The notes under the pieces were generated by a model, which did no database searches, had not been told where the DNA came from, and saw only the letters and a list, made by a program, of their open reading frames with translations. Shown here in pieces: positions 17,380 to 26,299 of a DNA stretch of 64,000 bases. The position numbers were made by a program, and so were the translations under genes. Source of the DNA: JADJPO01 sp963724535 (lineage in GTDB: Bacteria > Actinomycetota > Actinomycetes > Actinomycetales > Kineosporiaceae); the NCBI GenBank assembly GCA_963724535.1, contig CAVRVD010000011.1:310001-374000 (forward strand), given 5' to 3'. Every line of letters begins with the position of its first letter. The stretch's first letter is position 1.

Positions 17380-18162
17380 GTGGACGATTCCTTGGCGACC
17401 GAGGCGTACTCGGTGGGGCAGGTCTGCTACCTGCTCGGCGTGAGCGTGCGCACCCTGCACCACTACGACGAGATCGGCCTGCTCGTCCCGAGCGGACGCT
17501 CGCCGGCCGGGTACCGGCGCTACGACGCCGACGACCTGGTCCGGCTCCAGCACATCGTCGTCTACCGGCGGCTGGAGTTCTCCCTGTCGGAGATCCGCGC
17601 CCTGCTCGACGCCGCGCCGGCGGACGTCGAGACGCACCTGCGCCGCCAACGAGCCGCCGTCGATGCGCGCCTCGACGAGCTGCACGCCCTGGTCGGCGCG
17701 CTGGACACCGCCCTGGAGGCGACGATGAACGACCGACCGATGACGACGCAGGAGCTGAAGGAGCTGTTCGGCGAATCCTTCAGCGAGAGCTACCGGGCCG
17801 AGGCCGAGCAGCGTTGGGGCGACACCGACGCCTGGCGGCAGTCCCAGGACCGCACCCGCGGCTACACCAAGCGGGACTGGGCGGCGGTCAAGGCCGAGCA
17901 GGACGGCGTGAACGCGGCGTTCGTGGCGGCGATGGACGCCGGAGTGCCGGCCACCGCTGAGCAGGCGATGGACGCCGCCGAGGCGCACCGTCGACACCTG
18001 CACGACCGGTTCTACGACGTCGGTCACGCCATGCACCGGGCCCTGGCGGACATGTACCTGGCCGACCCGCGGTTCACGGCCCACTACGACGACATCCGGC
18101 CGGGGCTGGCGCAGTACGTGCACGACGCCATCCACGCCAACGCCGACCGGTTCGGCGACTGA
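17380..18162 (+). CDS. TipA-like MerR-family transcriptional regulator
   Basis: About 260 residues. An N-terminal MerR helix-turn-helix (AYSVGQVCYLLGVSVRTLHHYDEIGLLVP) is followed by a coiled-coil dimerisation helix and a TipAS-type C-terminal domain (RGYTKRDWAAVKAEQDGVN and FYDVGHAMHRALADMYLADP). In Streptomyces TipAL this domain traps thiopeptide antibiotics covalently and activates the promoter. I place the start at GTG 17380, which coincides with the expected transcription start 7 bases after the -10 element (leaderless); the in-frame GTG at 17371 would lie inside the -10. It probably senses a drug or peptide and controls itself and possibly neighbours. Confidence 0.82.
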   Translation: MDDSLATEAYSVGQVCYLLGVSVRTLHHYDEIGLLVPSGRSPAGYRRYDADDLVRLQHIVVYRRLEFSLSEIRALLDAAPADVETHLRRQRAAVDARLDELHALVGALDTALEATMNDRPMTTQELKELFGESFSESYRAEAEQRWGDTDAWRQSQDRTRGYTKRDWAAVKAEQDGVNAAFVAAMDAGVPATAEQAMDAAEAHRRHLHDRFYDVGHAMHRALADMYLADPRFTAHYDDIRPGLAQYVHDAIHANADRFGD

Positions 18163-18342
18163 CCCGCGACGGACCAGCGCCCCCACTCGGTGCACGATCC
18201 GCTGTGCTCATCGGAAACGTGACGGAACAAGTGGAGACCACTCCCGTCTCCCCAAGCAACGTCCTCCGAGTTACCCTCCCCGAAGGGGACAAGAAGCCCA
18301 TTCCAGGCTCATTCCCGGATATCCCCTACCCGGAGGGACGAC

Positions 18343-19182
18343 ATGAGACGACTGCTCACCCTGGTACTCACCGTGGCGCTCACGCTGGCGCTGGGTGCCG
18401 CGACGGTCAGCCCCGCACAGGGGATCACCCGCGGCGGCACCCCGGACGGCGAGGACCACCCCTACGTCGGGCTGATGCTCGCGCTGGACGCCGACGGCAA
18501 CCCGCTGTGGCGGTGCTCCGGGACCTTGATCTCACCGACCGTCTACGTCACCGCGGGCCACTGCACGGAGGCGCCCGCCGCCCAGGCGGAGATCTTCTTC
18601 CAGAGCGACCTGGAGCCGAACCCGGGCGACTACGGCTACCCGTTCGGCGACGAGCAGGGTGACTACAACTTCTCTTCGCGCGGCACGGTGCATGTCTACG
18701 ACCTGTACCAACCGAACGCGTTCTTCCGCTACGACCTGGGCGTCGTCGTCCTGGATGAGCCGGTCAAACCGGCAGGGAAGTACGCACTCCTACCGAGCAT
18801 CGGTTACGTCGACGCCAAGATCGGTGCGAACGGCCGCAAGACGAGCACCGTGACCGCGGTGGGCTACGGCCTGCAGCGGGCCTCGGCCAACGGCAAGCGC
18901 GACCTGGCGGCCAGGACCCGGTACCAGGCGGACCTGATGGTGGTGAACACCACCGGTGCGGTCGGGACGGGCTCGGCGCACGGCGGCAGCTCGATGCTGC
19001 TCAGCGGCGACGCCAAACACGGCGGCACCTGCTTCGGTGACTCCGGCGGTGCGATCCTGCACGGCGACACCCTGGTGGCGGTCACGTCCTTCGGCCTGAA
19101 CGCCAACTGCGGCGGCGTCGGCGGGGTGTTCCGGATCGACGGGGCGGACCAGCTCACCTGGATCAAGGGCTTCCTCGGCTGA
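18343..19182 (+). CDS. Secreted trypsin-like serine protease (S1 family)
   Basis: 279 residues with a signal peptide (LLTLVLTVALTLALGAATV). The catalytic triad is visible: His in TAGHC, Asp in RYDLGVVVL, Ser in FGDSGGAI. Substrate pocket residues and target are not deduced. GGAGGGACGAC precedes ATG 18343. It is closed by a strong hairpin terminator. The single gene has no obvious partner; it lies between the TipA-like regulator and a convergent aminotransferase. Confidence 0.88.
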   Translation: MRRLLTLVLTVALTLALGAATVSPAQGITRGGTPDGEDHPYVGLMLALDADGNPLWRCSGTLISPTVYVTAGHCTEAPAAQAEIFFQSDLEPNPGDYGYPFGDEQGDYNFSSRGTVHVYDLYQPNAFFRYDLGVVVLDEPVKPAGKYALLPSIGYVDAKIGANGRKTSTVTAVGYGLQRASANGKRDLAARTRYQADLMVVNTTGAVGTGSAHGGSSMLLSGDAKHGGTCFGDSGGAILHGDTLVAVTSFGLNANCGGVGGVFRIDGADQLTWIKGFLG

Positions 19183-19188
19183 TCCTGG

Positions 19189-19214
19189 GGCGCGGCCCCC
19201 TCGGGGGCCGCGCC
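19189..19214. terminator. Bidirectional hairpin terminator
   Basis: Perfect 12-bp stem (GGCGCGGCCCCC with its complement) and a two-base loop, placed between the convergent protease and aminotransferase stops. No T-run, as usual in high-GC actinobacteria. Confidence 0.85.
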
Positions 19215-20654
19215 CTACAGCGACGCCGCCACGTCGTCCAGGGCCTCGGTCAGCAGCGCGATCCCGTAGCGGGCCTCGTCGTCGGTGATGGTCAGCGGCG
19301 GGACGACGTGAGTGCGGCTGCCGTTGATGAACGGCAGCAGGCCGCGCTCGGTACAGGCCGCGGCGAGCCGCGCCATCGGTGCGTTGGCCGGCCCGGCCGC
19401 GTTGTACGGCACCAACGGCTCGCGGCTGGTCCTGTCCCGGACCAGCTCCAGAGCCCAGAAGGCGCCGACGCCGCGGGCCTCGCCGACGATCGGGTGCCGG
19501 TCGGCGAGCTCGGCCAGGGCCGGGCCGAACACCTCCCGGCCGAGCCGATCGGCGTTCTCCACCATGCCCTCCTCGGTCATCGCGGTGATGGCCGCCACGG
19601 CCGCCGCGCAGGCCAGCGGATGCCCGGAGTAGGTCAGCCCGCCCGGGAACGGCCGGTTCGCGAAGGTCTCGTAGATCGGCGCCGAGATGACGACGCCGCC
19701 GAGCGGTACGTAGCCGGAGTTGACTCCCTTGGCGAAGGCGATCAGGTCCGGTCGGACGTGGTCGCCGGCCAGCTCGCAGGCGAACCAGCGCCCGGCCCGG
19801 CCGAACCCGCTCATCACCTCGTCGGCGATCCAGACGATGCCGTACTCGTCGCACAGGGCGCGCACCCCGGCCAGGTACCCCGGCGGCGGCACCATGATCC
19901 CCGCGGTCCCCGGGATCGACTCGAGCACGATCGCCGCGATGGTGCTCGGGCCCTCCAGCTCGATGGTCTGACGCAGGTGCCGCAGCGCCCGCTCGCACTC
20001 CTCGGCCTCGGTGCTCGCCTCGAAGGTCGAGCGGTACAGGAACGGGCCGAAGAAGTGGACGACGCCCTCGGCGCCGTAGTCGTTGGGCCAGCGGCGGGGG
20101 TCACCGGTGAGGTTGATCGCGGTGGTGGTGTTGCCGTGGTAGCTGCGGTAGCGGGCCAGCACCTTGCGCCGCCCGGTGTGCAGCCGGGCCATCCGGACGG
20201 CGTTCTCGATCGCGTCGGCGCCACCGTTGGTGAAGAACACGTGGGTGAAGTGGTCCGCCGCCTCTCCGGGCCCGCCGATGTCGGCGGCCCGCTCGACGAC
20301 CAGACGGGCCGCCTCGGACCGTGCCGCGTTGGCGTGCTGCGGCGCCACAGTGGCCAGCTGGGCCACCTGGTCCTGGATCGCCGCGACCACCCGGGGGTGA
20401 CCCAGCCCGACGTTGGTGAACACCAGCTGGCTGGAGAAGTCCAGGTAGGCGTTGCCGTCGCCGTCCCACACCCAGGCCCCGGCGCCACCGGTGATCACCA
20501 TCGGGTTCAGCGCGGCCTGGGCCGACCAGGAGTGGAAGACGTGGGCCCGGTCCAGGTCGAACGCGCGCCGGGCGGCGTCCCGGTCGGAAGCGGGGCTCGG
20601 CCGGGTCGACGGGACGGCAGGACGGGTGGCAGGGGCGTCGGCGGTGCTGGTCAT
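19215..20654 (-). CDS. Class III PLP-dependent aminotransferase
   Basis: 479 residues. FFTNGGADAIENAVRMAR, VWIADEVMSGFGR and the PLP-lysine stretch FAKGVNSGYVPLGG are the class III signature; GLTYSGHPLACAAAVAAI follows. The N-terminal HSWSAQAALNP resembles taurine-pyruvate and related omega-aminotransferases. The amino donor is not clear from sequence. It stands alone, with a hairpin only 20 bases before its start and a terminator directly after its stop. Confidence 0.85.
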   Translation of the reverse strand: MTSTADAPATRPAVPSTRPSPASDRDAARRAFDLDRAHVFHSWSAQAALNPMVITGGAGAWVWDGDGNAYLDFSSQLVFTNVGLGHPRVVAAIQDQVAQLATVAPQHANAARSEAARLVVERAADIGGPGEAADHFTHVFFTNGGADAIENAVRMARLHTGRRKVLARYRSYHGNTTTAINLTGDPRRWPNDYGAEGVVHFFGPFLYRSTFEASTEAEECERALRHLRQTIELEGPSTIAAIVLESIPGTAGIMVPPPGYLAGVRALCDEYGIVWIADEVMSGFGRAGRWFACELAGDHVRPDLIAFAKGVNSGYVPLGGVVISAPIYETFANRPFPGGLTYSGHPLACAAAVAAITAMTEEGMVENADRLGREVFGPALAELADRHPIVGEARGVGAFWALELVRDRTSREPLVPYNAAGPANAPMARLAAACTERGLLPFINGSRTHVVPPLTITDDEARYGIALLTEALDDVAASL

Positions 20655-20673
20655 GCGGGCAGCGTAGACGCGG

Positions 20674-20703
20674 CCCGCCCTCCCCGGTGGCAGGGAGGGC
20701 GGG
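20674..20703 (-). terminator. Hairpin between IspD-like and aminotransferase genes
   Basis: Perfect 11-bp stem (CCCGCCCTCCC with its complement) and 8-base loop. It lies 78 bases after the IspD-like gene stop and 20 bases before the aminotransferase start on the same strand, so it may end the first transcript or act as a leader structure of the second. Confidence 0.65.
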
Positions 20704-20781
20704 GTCGGGTCCGTTGATTCTCAGCGGGTCCGGGCCAGGCCAGCCCGAGTCACGCCGTCGGTCGGCGGGTACCGGAACGAC

Positions 20782-21546
20782 TTATCGAGGTGGAACCATC
20801 GACGCGATCCGTCGGATGATCTCCAGCTCGGCCGGTGTGGTGACGTGGACGTTGGTCGCCTCAGCCGGAACCGCGACGACGCGCGCCGGGCGTCCCGCCC
20901 TGGTGAGCGCCGCAACCATCGCCGAATCCTCAACGGCCGCAACACCTTCGGCATGGACGGCGCGCAGCGCTGCTGCCCGGAAGGCCTGTGGCATCTGGAC
21001 CAGGACGTGCCCCTCGCGGGGCAGGGAGCCGCAGTGGACGCCATCCGGGCCGACCCGGGCGAGGGCCTCGGTGAGCGGCAGGCCGGGGAACGCACCGTCC
21101 GCGCCGTCGCGGACGGCGGCGACGACCGCGGCGAACAGAGCGGGCGAGGCCAGCGGATGGGCGGCGTCGGCGACGACGAGGATCTCGACGTCGCGCGGCA
21201 CGGCGTCCAGCCCGGCGCGCACCGAAGCGGACCTGGTGGGCCCGCCGGCGACGACCGCGTCGGCGAGACCGGTGCGGGTCGACGGCGCGCGCGCCGGGTC
21301 GGGGACGACGGCGACCACCCCGGCGCAGACCGTGCGGGCCGTGGCCACGCTGTGCTCGAGCAGGCTGCGCCCGCCGAGGTCCCCGAACTGCTTGGCGCTG
21401 CCGAACCGGGCGCCGGAGCCGGCAGCCAGCACGATCCCCCACACGCCATCCCGGAGGGAGGTTGCAGGCCGTTGGCCCGAGGCCCCGGCGGTCGCTGGGG
21501 TCGCGGGCGACGAGGGCGACGGGGGCGACGGGGGCGGCTGGGTCAT
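20782..21546 (-). CDS. IspD-like nucleotidyltransferase (divergent)
   Basis: 254 residues. The N-terminal VLAAGSGARFGSAKQF is the nucleotide-binding loop of IspD/IspF-type cytidylyltransferases. Later blocks are degraded: VADAAHP replaces the usual VHDAARP, MPQAF matches TPQ-F, and VEDSAMV replaces the TDDA box. IspD makes CDP-methylerythritol in isoprenoid synthesis, but the changes and the Pro/Ser-rich 30-residue N-terminal extension suggest a paralogue with another sugar-phosphate or polyol substrate. No ispF follows it. Starts back to back with a glutamine amidotransferase gene, 41 bases apart. Confidence 0.6.
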   Translation of the reverse strand: MTQPPPSPPSPSSPATPATAGASGQRPATSLRDGVWGIVLAAGSGARFGSAKQFGDLGGRSLLEHSVATARTVCAGVVAVVPDPARAPSTRTGLADAVVAGGPTRSASVRAGLDAVPRDVEILVVADAAHPLASPALFAAVVAAVRDGADGAFPGLPLTEALARVGPDGVHCGSLPREGHVLVQMPQAFRAAALRAVHAEGVAAVEDSAMVAALTRAGRPARVVAVPAEATNVHVTTPAELEIIRRIASMVPPR

Positions 21547-21587
21547 GGTGGCCGAGGCTAGCTCCCAGCACCTCTAGGCTGGGCGGG

Positions 21588-22418
21588 GTGAAGCCCTTCC
21601 TGCTGATCGCGACGCGCGCTGAGGACGCCGCGGCCGACAACGAGTACGCCGCCTTCCTGCAGTACATGGAGCTGACCCCGGGCGAGCTGTTCCGGCACCG
21701 GTTGGAGCGCGACCCGCTCGGCGAGATCGACCTGTCGGCCTACTCCGGGATCGTGCTGGGCGGCAGCCCGTTCAACTCCACCGACCCCGAGGCGTCCAAG
21801 TCGGCGACCCAGCGGCGCGCCGAGGCGGAGCTGCGCCGACTGGTCGACGCAGTGGTGACCGCCGACTTCCCGCTGTTGGGGGCCTGCTACGGGATCAGCG
21901 TGGTCGGCGGTTATCTGGGCGCGGCGCTGGACCGGACGTACGCCGAACCTGTTGGGCCCGTGACGATCACGTTGACCGACGAGGGTCGCGGCGACGCGTT
22001 GCTGGCCGAGCTGCCGACCTCGTTCGACGCGTTCGTCGGTCACAAGGAGGCGATCAGCTCGCTGCCGGAGCAGTGCGTGCTGTTGGCAAGCTCACCGACC
22101 TGCCCGGTGCAGATGTTCCGGCTCGGCCGCAACGTCTACGCCACCCAGTTCCACCCCGAGCTGAACGTTGACGGCCTGTGTACCCGGGTGGACGTCTACC
22201 GGCACGCCGGCTACTTCCCACCCGAGGAGGCCGAGCAGGTCAAGGAGCTGGCCCGGCGCTCCAGCGTGGTGCACCCGCCGGCGGTCCTGCGGGCGTTCGT
22301 CCGGACCTACGCCGCAGGCAGTGCGCCCGCCTCGGCGGTTCCGGCCAGCTCGGCCAGCTCGGCGAGCGGATCGCCGCCCGCGGCCAGCCGGAGGCTGACC
22401 TCGGTGTGGTCGAGCTGA
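21588..22418 (+). CDS. Glutamine amidotransferase class I
   Basis: 276 residues. Cys in LLGACYGISVV and the His-Glu pair in TQFHPELNVDG are the catalytic residues of a triad amidotransferase; YSGIVLGGSPFN is the oxyanion region. The GuaA-like domain is free-standing. TAGGCT at 21575-21580 lies 7 bases before GTG 21588, a leaderless promoter pattern. The last 112 bases overlap the convergent LigD-polymerase gene; there the product is a low-complexity Ala/Ser tail, so the true end of conserved sequence is before it. Partner synthase unknown. Confidence 0.75.
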   Translation: MKPFLLIATRAEDAAADNEYAAFLQYMELTPGELFRHRLERDPLGEIDLSAYSGIVLGGSPFNSTDPEASKSATQRRAEAELRRLVDAVVTADFPLLGACYGISVVGGYLGAALDRTYAEPVGPVTITLTDEGRGDALLAELPTSFDAFVGHKEAISSLPEQCVLLASSPTCPVQMFRLGRNVYATQFHPELNVDGLCTRVDVYRHAGYFPPEEAEQVKELARRSSVVHPPAVLRAFVRTYAAGSAPASAVPASSASSASGSPPAASRRLTSVWSS

Positions 22419-23284
22419 ACCAGCCGGGCGCTGCCGTCGGCGGCCGCGTCCAGCTCGGCCCAGGTCCTCGGCGCCGCGACAGTCGGTAGGTCCCGGCCCC
22501 GCATCGAGTACGGGGCGATTGTGGTCTTCGCCGGGTTGTTCTGGCTCCAGTCGATGAACACCTTGCCCGACCGGATCGCCTTGGTCATCCGGCTGACCAC
22601 GAGTGCGGGCATGGCCGCGGCCAACGTCTCGGCCATCGTCTTGGCATAGTCGACGACGGCCCCGGGGTCGGCGTCTGCGCGCAGCGGCGCGTACAGCTGC
22701 ATCCCCTTGCCACCGCTGGTCACCGGGTAGCAGCCCAGCCCGTCGGCGGCCAGATGGTCCCGGACGGCATAGGCCACCTCCACACACTCGGCCAGCCCCG
22801 CCGGGGCACCGGGGTCAAGGTCGACGACCAGCCGGTCGGGTGGGTCCGCGGTCCCGCGGTACTGCGCGCCGTCCGGGTGCGGCTCGGCCCGCCACTGCGG
22901 CACGTGGATCTCCAACGCCGCCAGGTTGGCCGCCCAGACCAGGGCGGCCAGGTCATCGATCAGCGGGTACAGGATCGTCTCGCGGTCCTTCATCGACCCC
23001 GGCACCGGCAACCGGACCCGGTGCACCCAGTCCGGGGTGCCGTTAGGCAGGTTCTTCTCGAAGAACGGCTCGGCGGCCACGCCGTCCGGCCACCGCTTGC
23101 GGGTCGCCGGCCGGCCGGCGATGTGCGGCAGCATCACCTCGGCGACCGCGGTGTAGTAGGCGAGCACCTCGGCCTTCGTGGTGCCGGTGACCGGGAAGAG
23201 CACCTTGTCCAGGTTGCGCAGCACCAACCTGTGCTCGCCGACCTGCACCACCTGGCCGGCGCCGTCACCGCTCGATCGCGCCAT
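22307..23284 (-). CDS. LigD-type polymerase (end-joining primase-polymerase)
   Basis: 325 residues, the free-standing polymerase domain of the LigD family. LVVDLDPG holds the two catalytic Asp (residues 155 and 157), and TSGGKGMQLYAPL and DWSQNNPAKTTIAPYS are family motifs. It fills gaps at broken DNA ends in Ku-dependent non-homologous end joining. It starts 2 bases after the ligase gene stop, so the two are one operon, divergent from ku. In many bacteria both domains are fused in one LigD; here they are separate. No nuclease (phosphoesterase) domain is present in the window. Confidence 0.9.
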   Translation of the reverse strand: MARSSGDGAGQVVQVGEHRLVLRNLDKVLFPVTGTTKAEVLAYYTAVAEVMLPHIAGRPATRKRWPDGVAAEPFFEKNLPNGTPDWVHRVRLPVPGSMKDRETILYPLIDDLAALVWAANLAALEIHVPQWRAEPHPDGAQYRGTADPPDRLVVDLDPGAPAGLAECVEVAYAVRDHLAADGLGCYPVTSGGKGMQLYAPLRADADPGAVVDYAKTMAETLAAAMPALVVSRMTKAIRSGKVFIDWSQNNPAKTTIAPYSMRGRDLPTVAAPRTWAELDAAADGSARLVQLDHTEVSLRLAAGGDPLAELAELAGTAEAGALPAA

Positions 23285-23286
23285 CC

Positions 23287-24303
23287 TCAGGCCTCCCAGC
23301 GCACGTCGTCAGGGGTCAGGTCCTCGCGGATGCCCCGGAACACCGGTTGCCGCAGCCGCCCCTCGGCCCCCCGAGCCAGGTAGCGGACGTCCACCACGAG
23401 CGTCGGCGCGGTCCACACGGTGCCGGCGGCATCGACCGCGGGCACCTCGCCGCTGAACGGGCAGGTCCCGGACGGCGCCAGCCGGGACTGCAGCTCGGCG
23501 GCGGCGGCCGCGGTCAGGCCGCTGCCCACCCGTCCGGCGAAGACCAACCCGCCGGCTGCGTCCGGCACGCCGATCAGCAGGGCACCGAGGCGACCCCGGG
23601 CGCCGGTCTGCGGGCGCCAGCCGCCGACGACCACCGACTGCACCCGCCGATGGGCCAGCTTGACCCAGTCGCCGCTCCGGATCCCCGGCCGGTACAGCGA
23701 GGACCGCCGTTTTGCCACCACGCCCTCCAGGTGCTGGGCCAGCGTCGCGGCGACCAGGGCGTCCCGGTCCCCGTAGACCGGGGAGACCTGCCAGACCCCA
23801 CCGGGCGATCCGCCCTCGGCCAGGGAGTCCAGCAGGGCTCGGCGCTGGCTCCAGGGCAGTGCGCCACCTCCGGCCGTCAGGTCATGGCCGTCCACGGCGA
23901 GCACGTCGAAGGCCAGGAACGTGGCCGGGGTGGCGGCGGCCAGCTCGGCCGCCCGGCGGGCGTCGCGCACGTGCATCCGGCCGGCCAGGGCCGCGAAGCT
24001 CGGGACGCCGTCGCGCAGTACCACCACCTCGCCGTCCAGGATCGCGTCCGGGTGCACCCGGCCCAGCGCCGCGAGCTCGGGGTAGGCGGCGGTGACCTCG
24101 TTGCCGGCGCGGCTGACCAACCGGACGGTACCGTCGCGCAGATGGGCCAGGATCCGCACACCGTCCCACTTCACCTCGTAGGCCCACACGGCTCCGTCGG
24201 CCGGCAGGTCATCGGCCGACGACACGGCGACGGTCAGCATCGGCCGCACGGCGGGGCGGGACACCGAGCGTGACGTGGCGGAACCCGAGGGCACCTCGCC
24301 CAT
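23287..24303 (-). CDS. ATP-dependent DNA ligase (LigC/LigD ligase domain)
   Basis: 338 residues. The nucleotidyl Lys is K45 in EVKWDGVR (motif I); ILDGEVVVL and FLAFDVLAVDG are motifs III/IIIa, VVAKRRSS motif IV and DWVKLAHRR motif V. The C-terminal OB-fold carries FAGRVGSGL. It seals breaks in end joining together with the adjacent polymerase and Ku. Starts 83 bases from the divergent ku gene. Confidence 0.92.
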   Translation of the reverse strand: MGEVPSGSATSRSVSRPAVRPMLTVAVSSADDLPADGAVWAYEVKWDGVRILAHLRDGTVRLVSRAGNEVTAAYPELAALGRVHPDAILDGEVVVLRDGVPSFAALAGRMHVRDARRAAELAAATPATFLAFDVLAVDGHDLTAGGGALPWSQRRALLDSLAEGGSPGGVWQVSPVYGDRDALVAATLAQHLEGVVAKRRSSLYRPGIRSGDWVKLAHRRVQSVVVGGWRPQTGARGRLGALLIGVPDAAGGLVFAGRVGSGLTAAAAAELQSRLAPSGTCPFSGEVPAVDAAGTVWTAPTLVVDVRYLARGAEGRLRQPVFRGIREDLTPDDVRWEA

Positions 24304-24386
24304 GCTGCCGTATGCAGCACGAGGAACCGTTCGGTCCGGGTCGAGCCACCATGGCGGCCTGAGCGTCCATCGGCCATGCTGGACGG

Positions 24387-25394
24387 ATGCGTGCGATCTG
24401 GAAGGGCGCGGTCTCCTTCGGGCTGGTGAACGTCCCCGTCCGGGTGTTCGCGGCGACCCAGGAGCACGACATCCGGTTCCACCAGGTGCATCGCGCCGAC
24501 GGTGGCCGGATCAAGATGCGGCGGGTCTGCCAGGTCTGCGGCGAGGAGGTTGCCTGGGACCAGCTCGCCAAGGGCTACGAGGCTGCCGACGGCCGTCAGG
24601 TGATGCTCGAGGACGACGACTTCGCGAACCTGCCCCTGACGTCCAGCCGCGAGATCGACGTGCTGGAGTTCGTGCCCGCCGACCAGGTGGACCCGATGCT
24701 GTTCGACCGCTCCTACTACCTCGAGCCGGAGACGCGCACCGTCAAGCCTTACGTGCTGCTGCGCGAGGCCCTGGCCAAGACCGACCGGATGGCCGTGGTG
24801 AAGCTGGCCATGCGCCAGCGGGAGACCCTGGCCGTCCTGCGGGTGCGCGACGACGTCATCGTGCTGCAGACGATGCTGTGGCCCGACGAGATCCGCGCCG
24901 CCGAGTTCGACGTCCTCGGCGAGGACATCGAGGTCCGGGACGCGGAGCTGACCATGGCGATGTCCCTGGTGGAGTCGCTGGCCGCCGACTTCGAGCCGGA
25001 CTCCTACGAGGACGCCTACGCGACCGCGGTCGCCGAGCTGGTGGAGAGCAAGCTGGCGGGCGTCGAACCGGTGGTCGCCACGGCGCCCGAGGAGGCCGGG
25101 GACGCCGAGGTGGTCGACCTGCTCACCGCGCTGCAGCGCAGCGTGGAGGCGGCCAAGAGGGCCCGCGGGGAGACCGCGGACGGAGAACCAGACCGGGCAG
25201 GCGCCGCGAGCGAGGGCACACGGTCTCCCGCGGCCAAGGCCCCGGCCAGAGAGGCCGCTACCCAGACCACAGCCGCGAGGAAGGCCACAGCGAGCAAAGC
25301 CCCTGCGAGACAGGCACCATCGAAGAAGCCGCCCGCGACGAAGGAACCCTCCGAGAAGGCCGCCGCGAAGAAGTCCACCCGAAAGACGGCCTGA
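24387..25394 (+). CDS. ku: Ku homodimeric DNA end-binding protein
   Basis: 335 residues. MRAIWKGAVSFGLVNVPVRV is the classic bacterial Ku opening; the core beta-barrel ends near residue 235. CQVCGEEV retains a partial zinc-knuckle-like pair of Cys. A C-terminal tail of about 75 residues is Lys/Ala/Pro rich (KKSTRKTA), as in many actinobacterial Ku proteins where it binds DNA and helps recruit LigD. Divergent from the ligase-polymerase operon. Confidence 0.95.
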   Translation: MRAIWKGAVSFGLVNVPVRVFAATQEHDIRFHQVHRADGGRIKMRRVCQVCGEEVAWDQLAKGYEAADGRQVMLEDDDFANLPLTSSREIDVLEFVPADQVDPMLFDRSYYLEPETRTVKPYVLLREALAKTDRMAVVKLAMRQRETLAVLRVRDDVIVLQTMLWPDEIRAAEFDVLGEDIEVRDAELTMAMSLVESLAADFEPDSYEDAYATAVAELVESKLAGVEPVVATAPEEAGDAEVVDLLTALQRSVEAAKRARGETADGEPDRAGAASEGTRSPAAKAPAREAATQTTAARKATASKAPARQAPSKKPPATKEPSEKAAAKKSTRKTA

Positions 25395-25445
25395 TCCACG
25401 ACCGCCTGACATCGGAGGCTCACCGGGTCGGCTTGTGGGCCTGCG

Positions 25446-26126
25446 TTACCCCTGGCTTCCGTACAGGACGCGCAGGTTGTGGAAGTCGGTGTCGTCGGGG
25501 TCGAAGATATCCGTGTAGGTGTCGCCGTTCATCAGCACGCGTTCGGTGTCACGGTGACGAAGGCCCACGGCATGTCCCATCTCGTGGATGGTCACGTTGA
25601 GCTTGGCGCCGCTCCCGAGCCTGTCGAGCTCTTCGTAGAAGAGGTCGATGTGGCCGCCGACGGTGAAGCCCCGATCCTCGACCGCATCGAAGTTCCCGTC
25701 GGCGTCGTCCCCTCGCGTCAGGCCGACGGTGACGCAGTTCGCCCCCGCGGGGCATTCGTCGACGACATGGATGTCCAGGCAGGGGCTGCGGTTCCAGGCG
25801 GCTGCGCCCTGGTCCAGGTAGTCGCGGTATTCGGCGCTCACGTTCTGAGACTCGAAGTAGACGGCGACCTTGTCTGCGTCGTGACGTTCCCAGGGCACCT
25901 GATGGTCCCTCATGTCTTGATCCTTCAGCCCGCCGCCCTCCTGCGGTGGGGTACAGGCCGAAGCTGCCGCCGCCTGGTCTCCCTGGCCCGCCTGCGTGGC
26001 CGACGTGTTCCCAGCCGCAGGATCGGATGTGACGCCTTGTGACGTCTCGGACCCGCCGGAACAACCGGAGGCCACGACGACACTGGTTGCGATGATCATT
26101 GCAGAATGTCGAAACCTAGCGACCAT
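25446..26126 (-). CDS. Matrixin-like zinc metalloprotease lipoprotein
   Basis: 226 residues. A lipoprotein signal with lipobox VASGC is followed by a low-complexity linker and a metzincin catalytic domain: HEMGHAVGLRH gives the three zinc ligands and the catalytic Glu, and VLMNGD supplies the Met-turn. Three Cys pairs may stabilise it. GAGAAGGTCAC before ATG 26126 fixes the start; the frame remains open upstream but without support. The protein is probably anchored outside the membrane. Substrate unknown; it may be unrelated to the adjoining biosynthetic cluster. Confidence 0.82.
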   Translation of the reverse strand: MVARFRHSAMIIATSVVVASGCSGGSETSQGVTSDPAAGNTSATQAGQGDQAAAASACTPPQEGGGLKDQDMRDHQVPWERHDADKVAVYFESQNVSAEYRDYLDQGAAAWNRSPCLDIHVVDECPAGANCVTVGLTRGDDADGNFDAVEDRGFTVGGHIDLFYEELDRLGSGAKLNVTIHEMGHAVGLRHRDTERVLMNGDTYTDIFDPDDTDFHNLRVLYGSQG

Positions 26127-26299
26127 GTGACCTTCTCGCGAGACTGACCCAGAAATGAACCGCCCGGGATGGTCGGTGATTCCTGGAATCGGTTGGAAAT
26201 GCATCGTGTCACGCAACATGTCGCCTCGGAAGCCGACCGAGCGTCGATCCTCGGCGCACCGGCCGGCCAGGTCCAACCGAGCGCCGGGTGCCATCGGTG

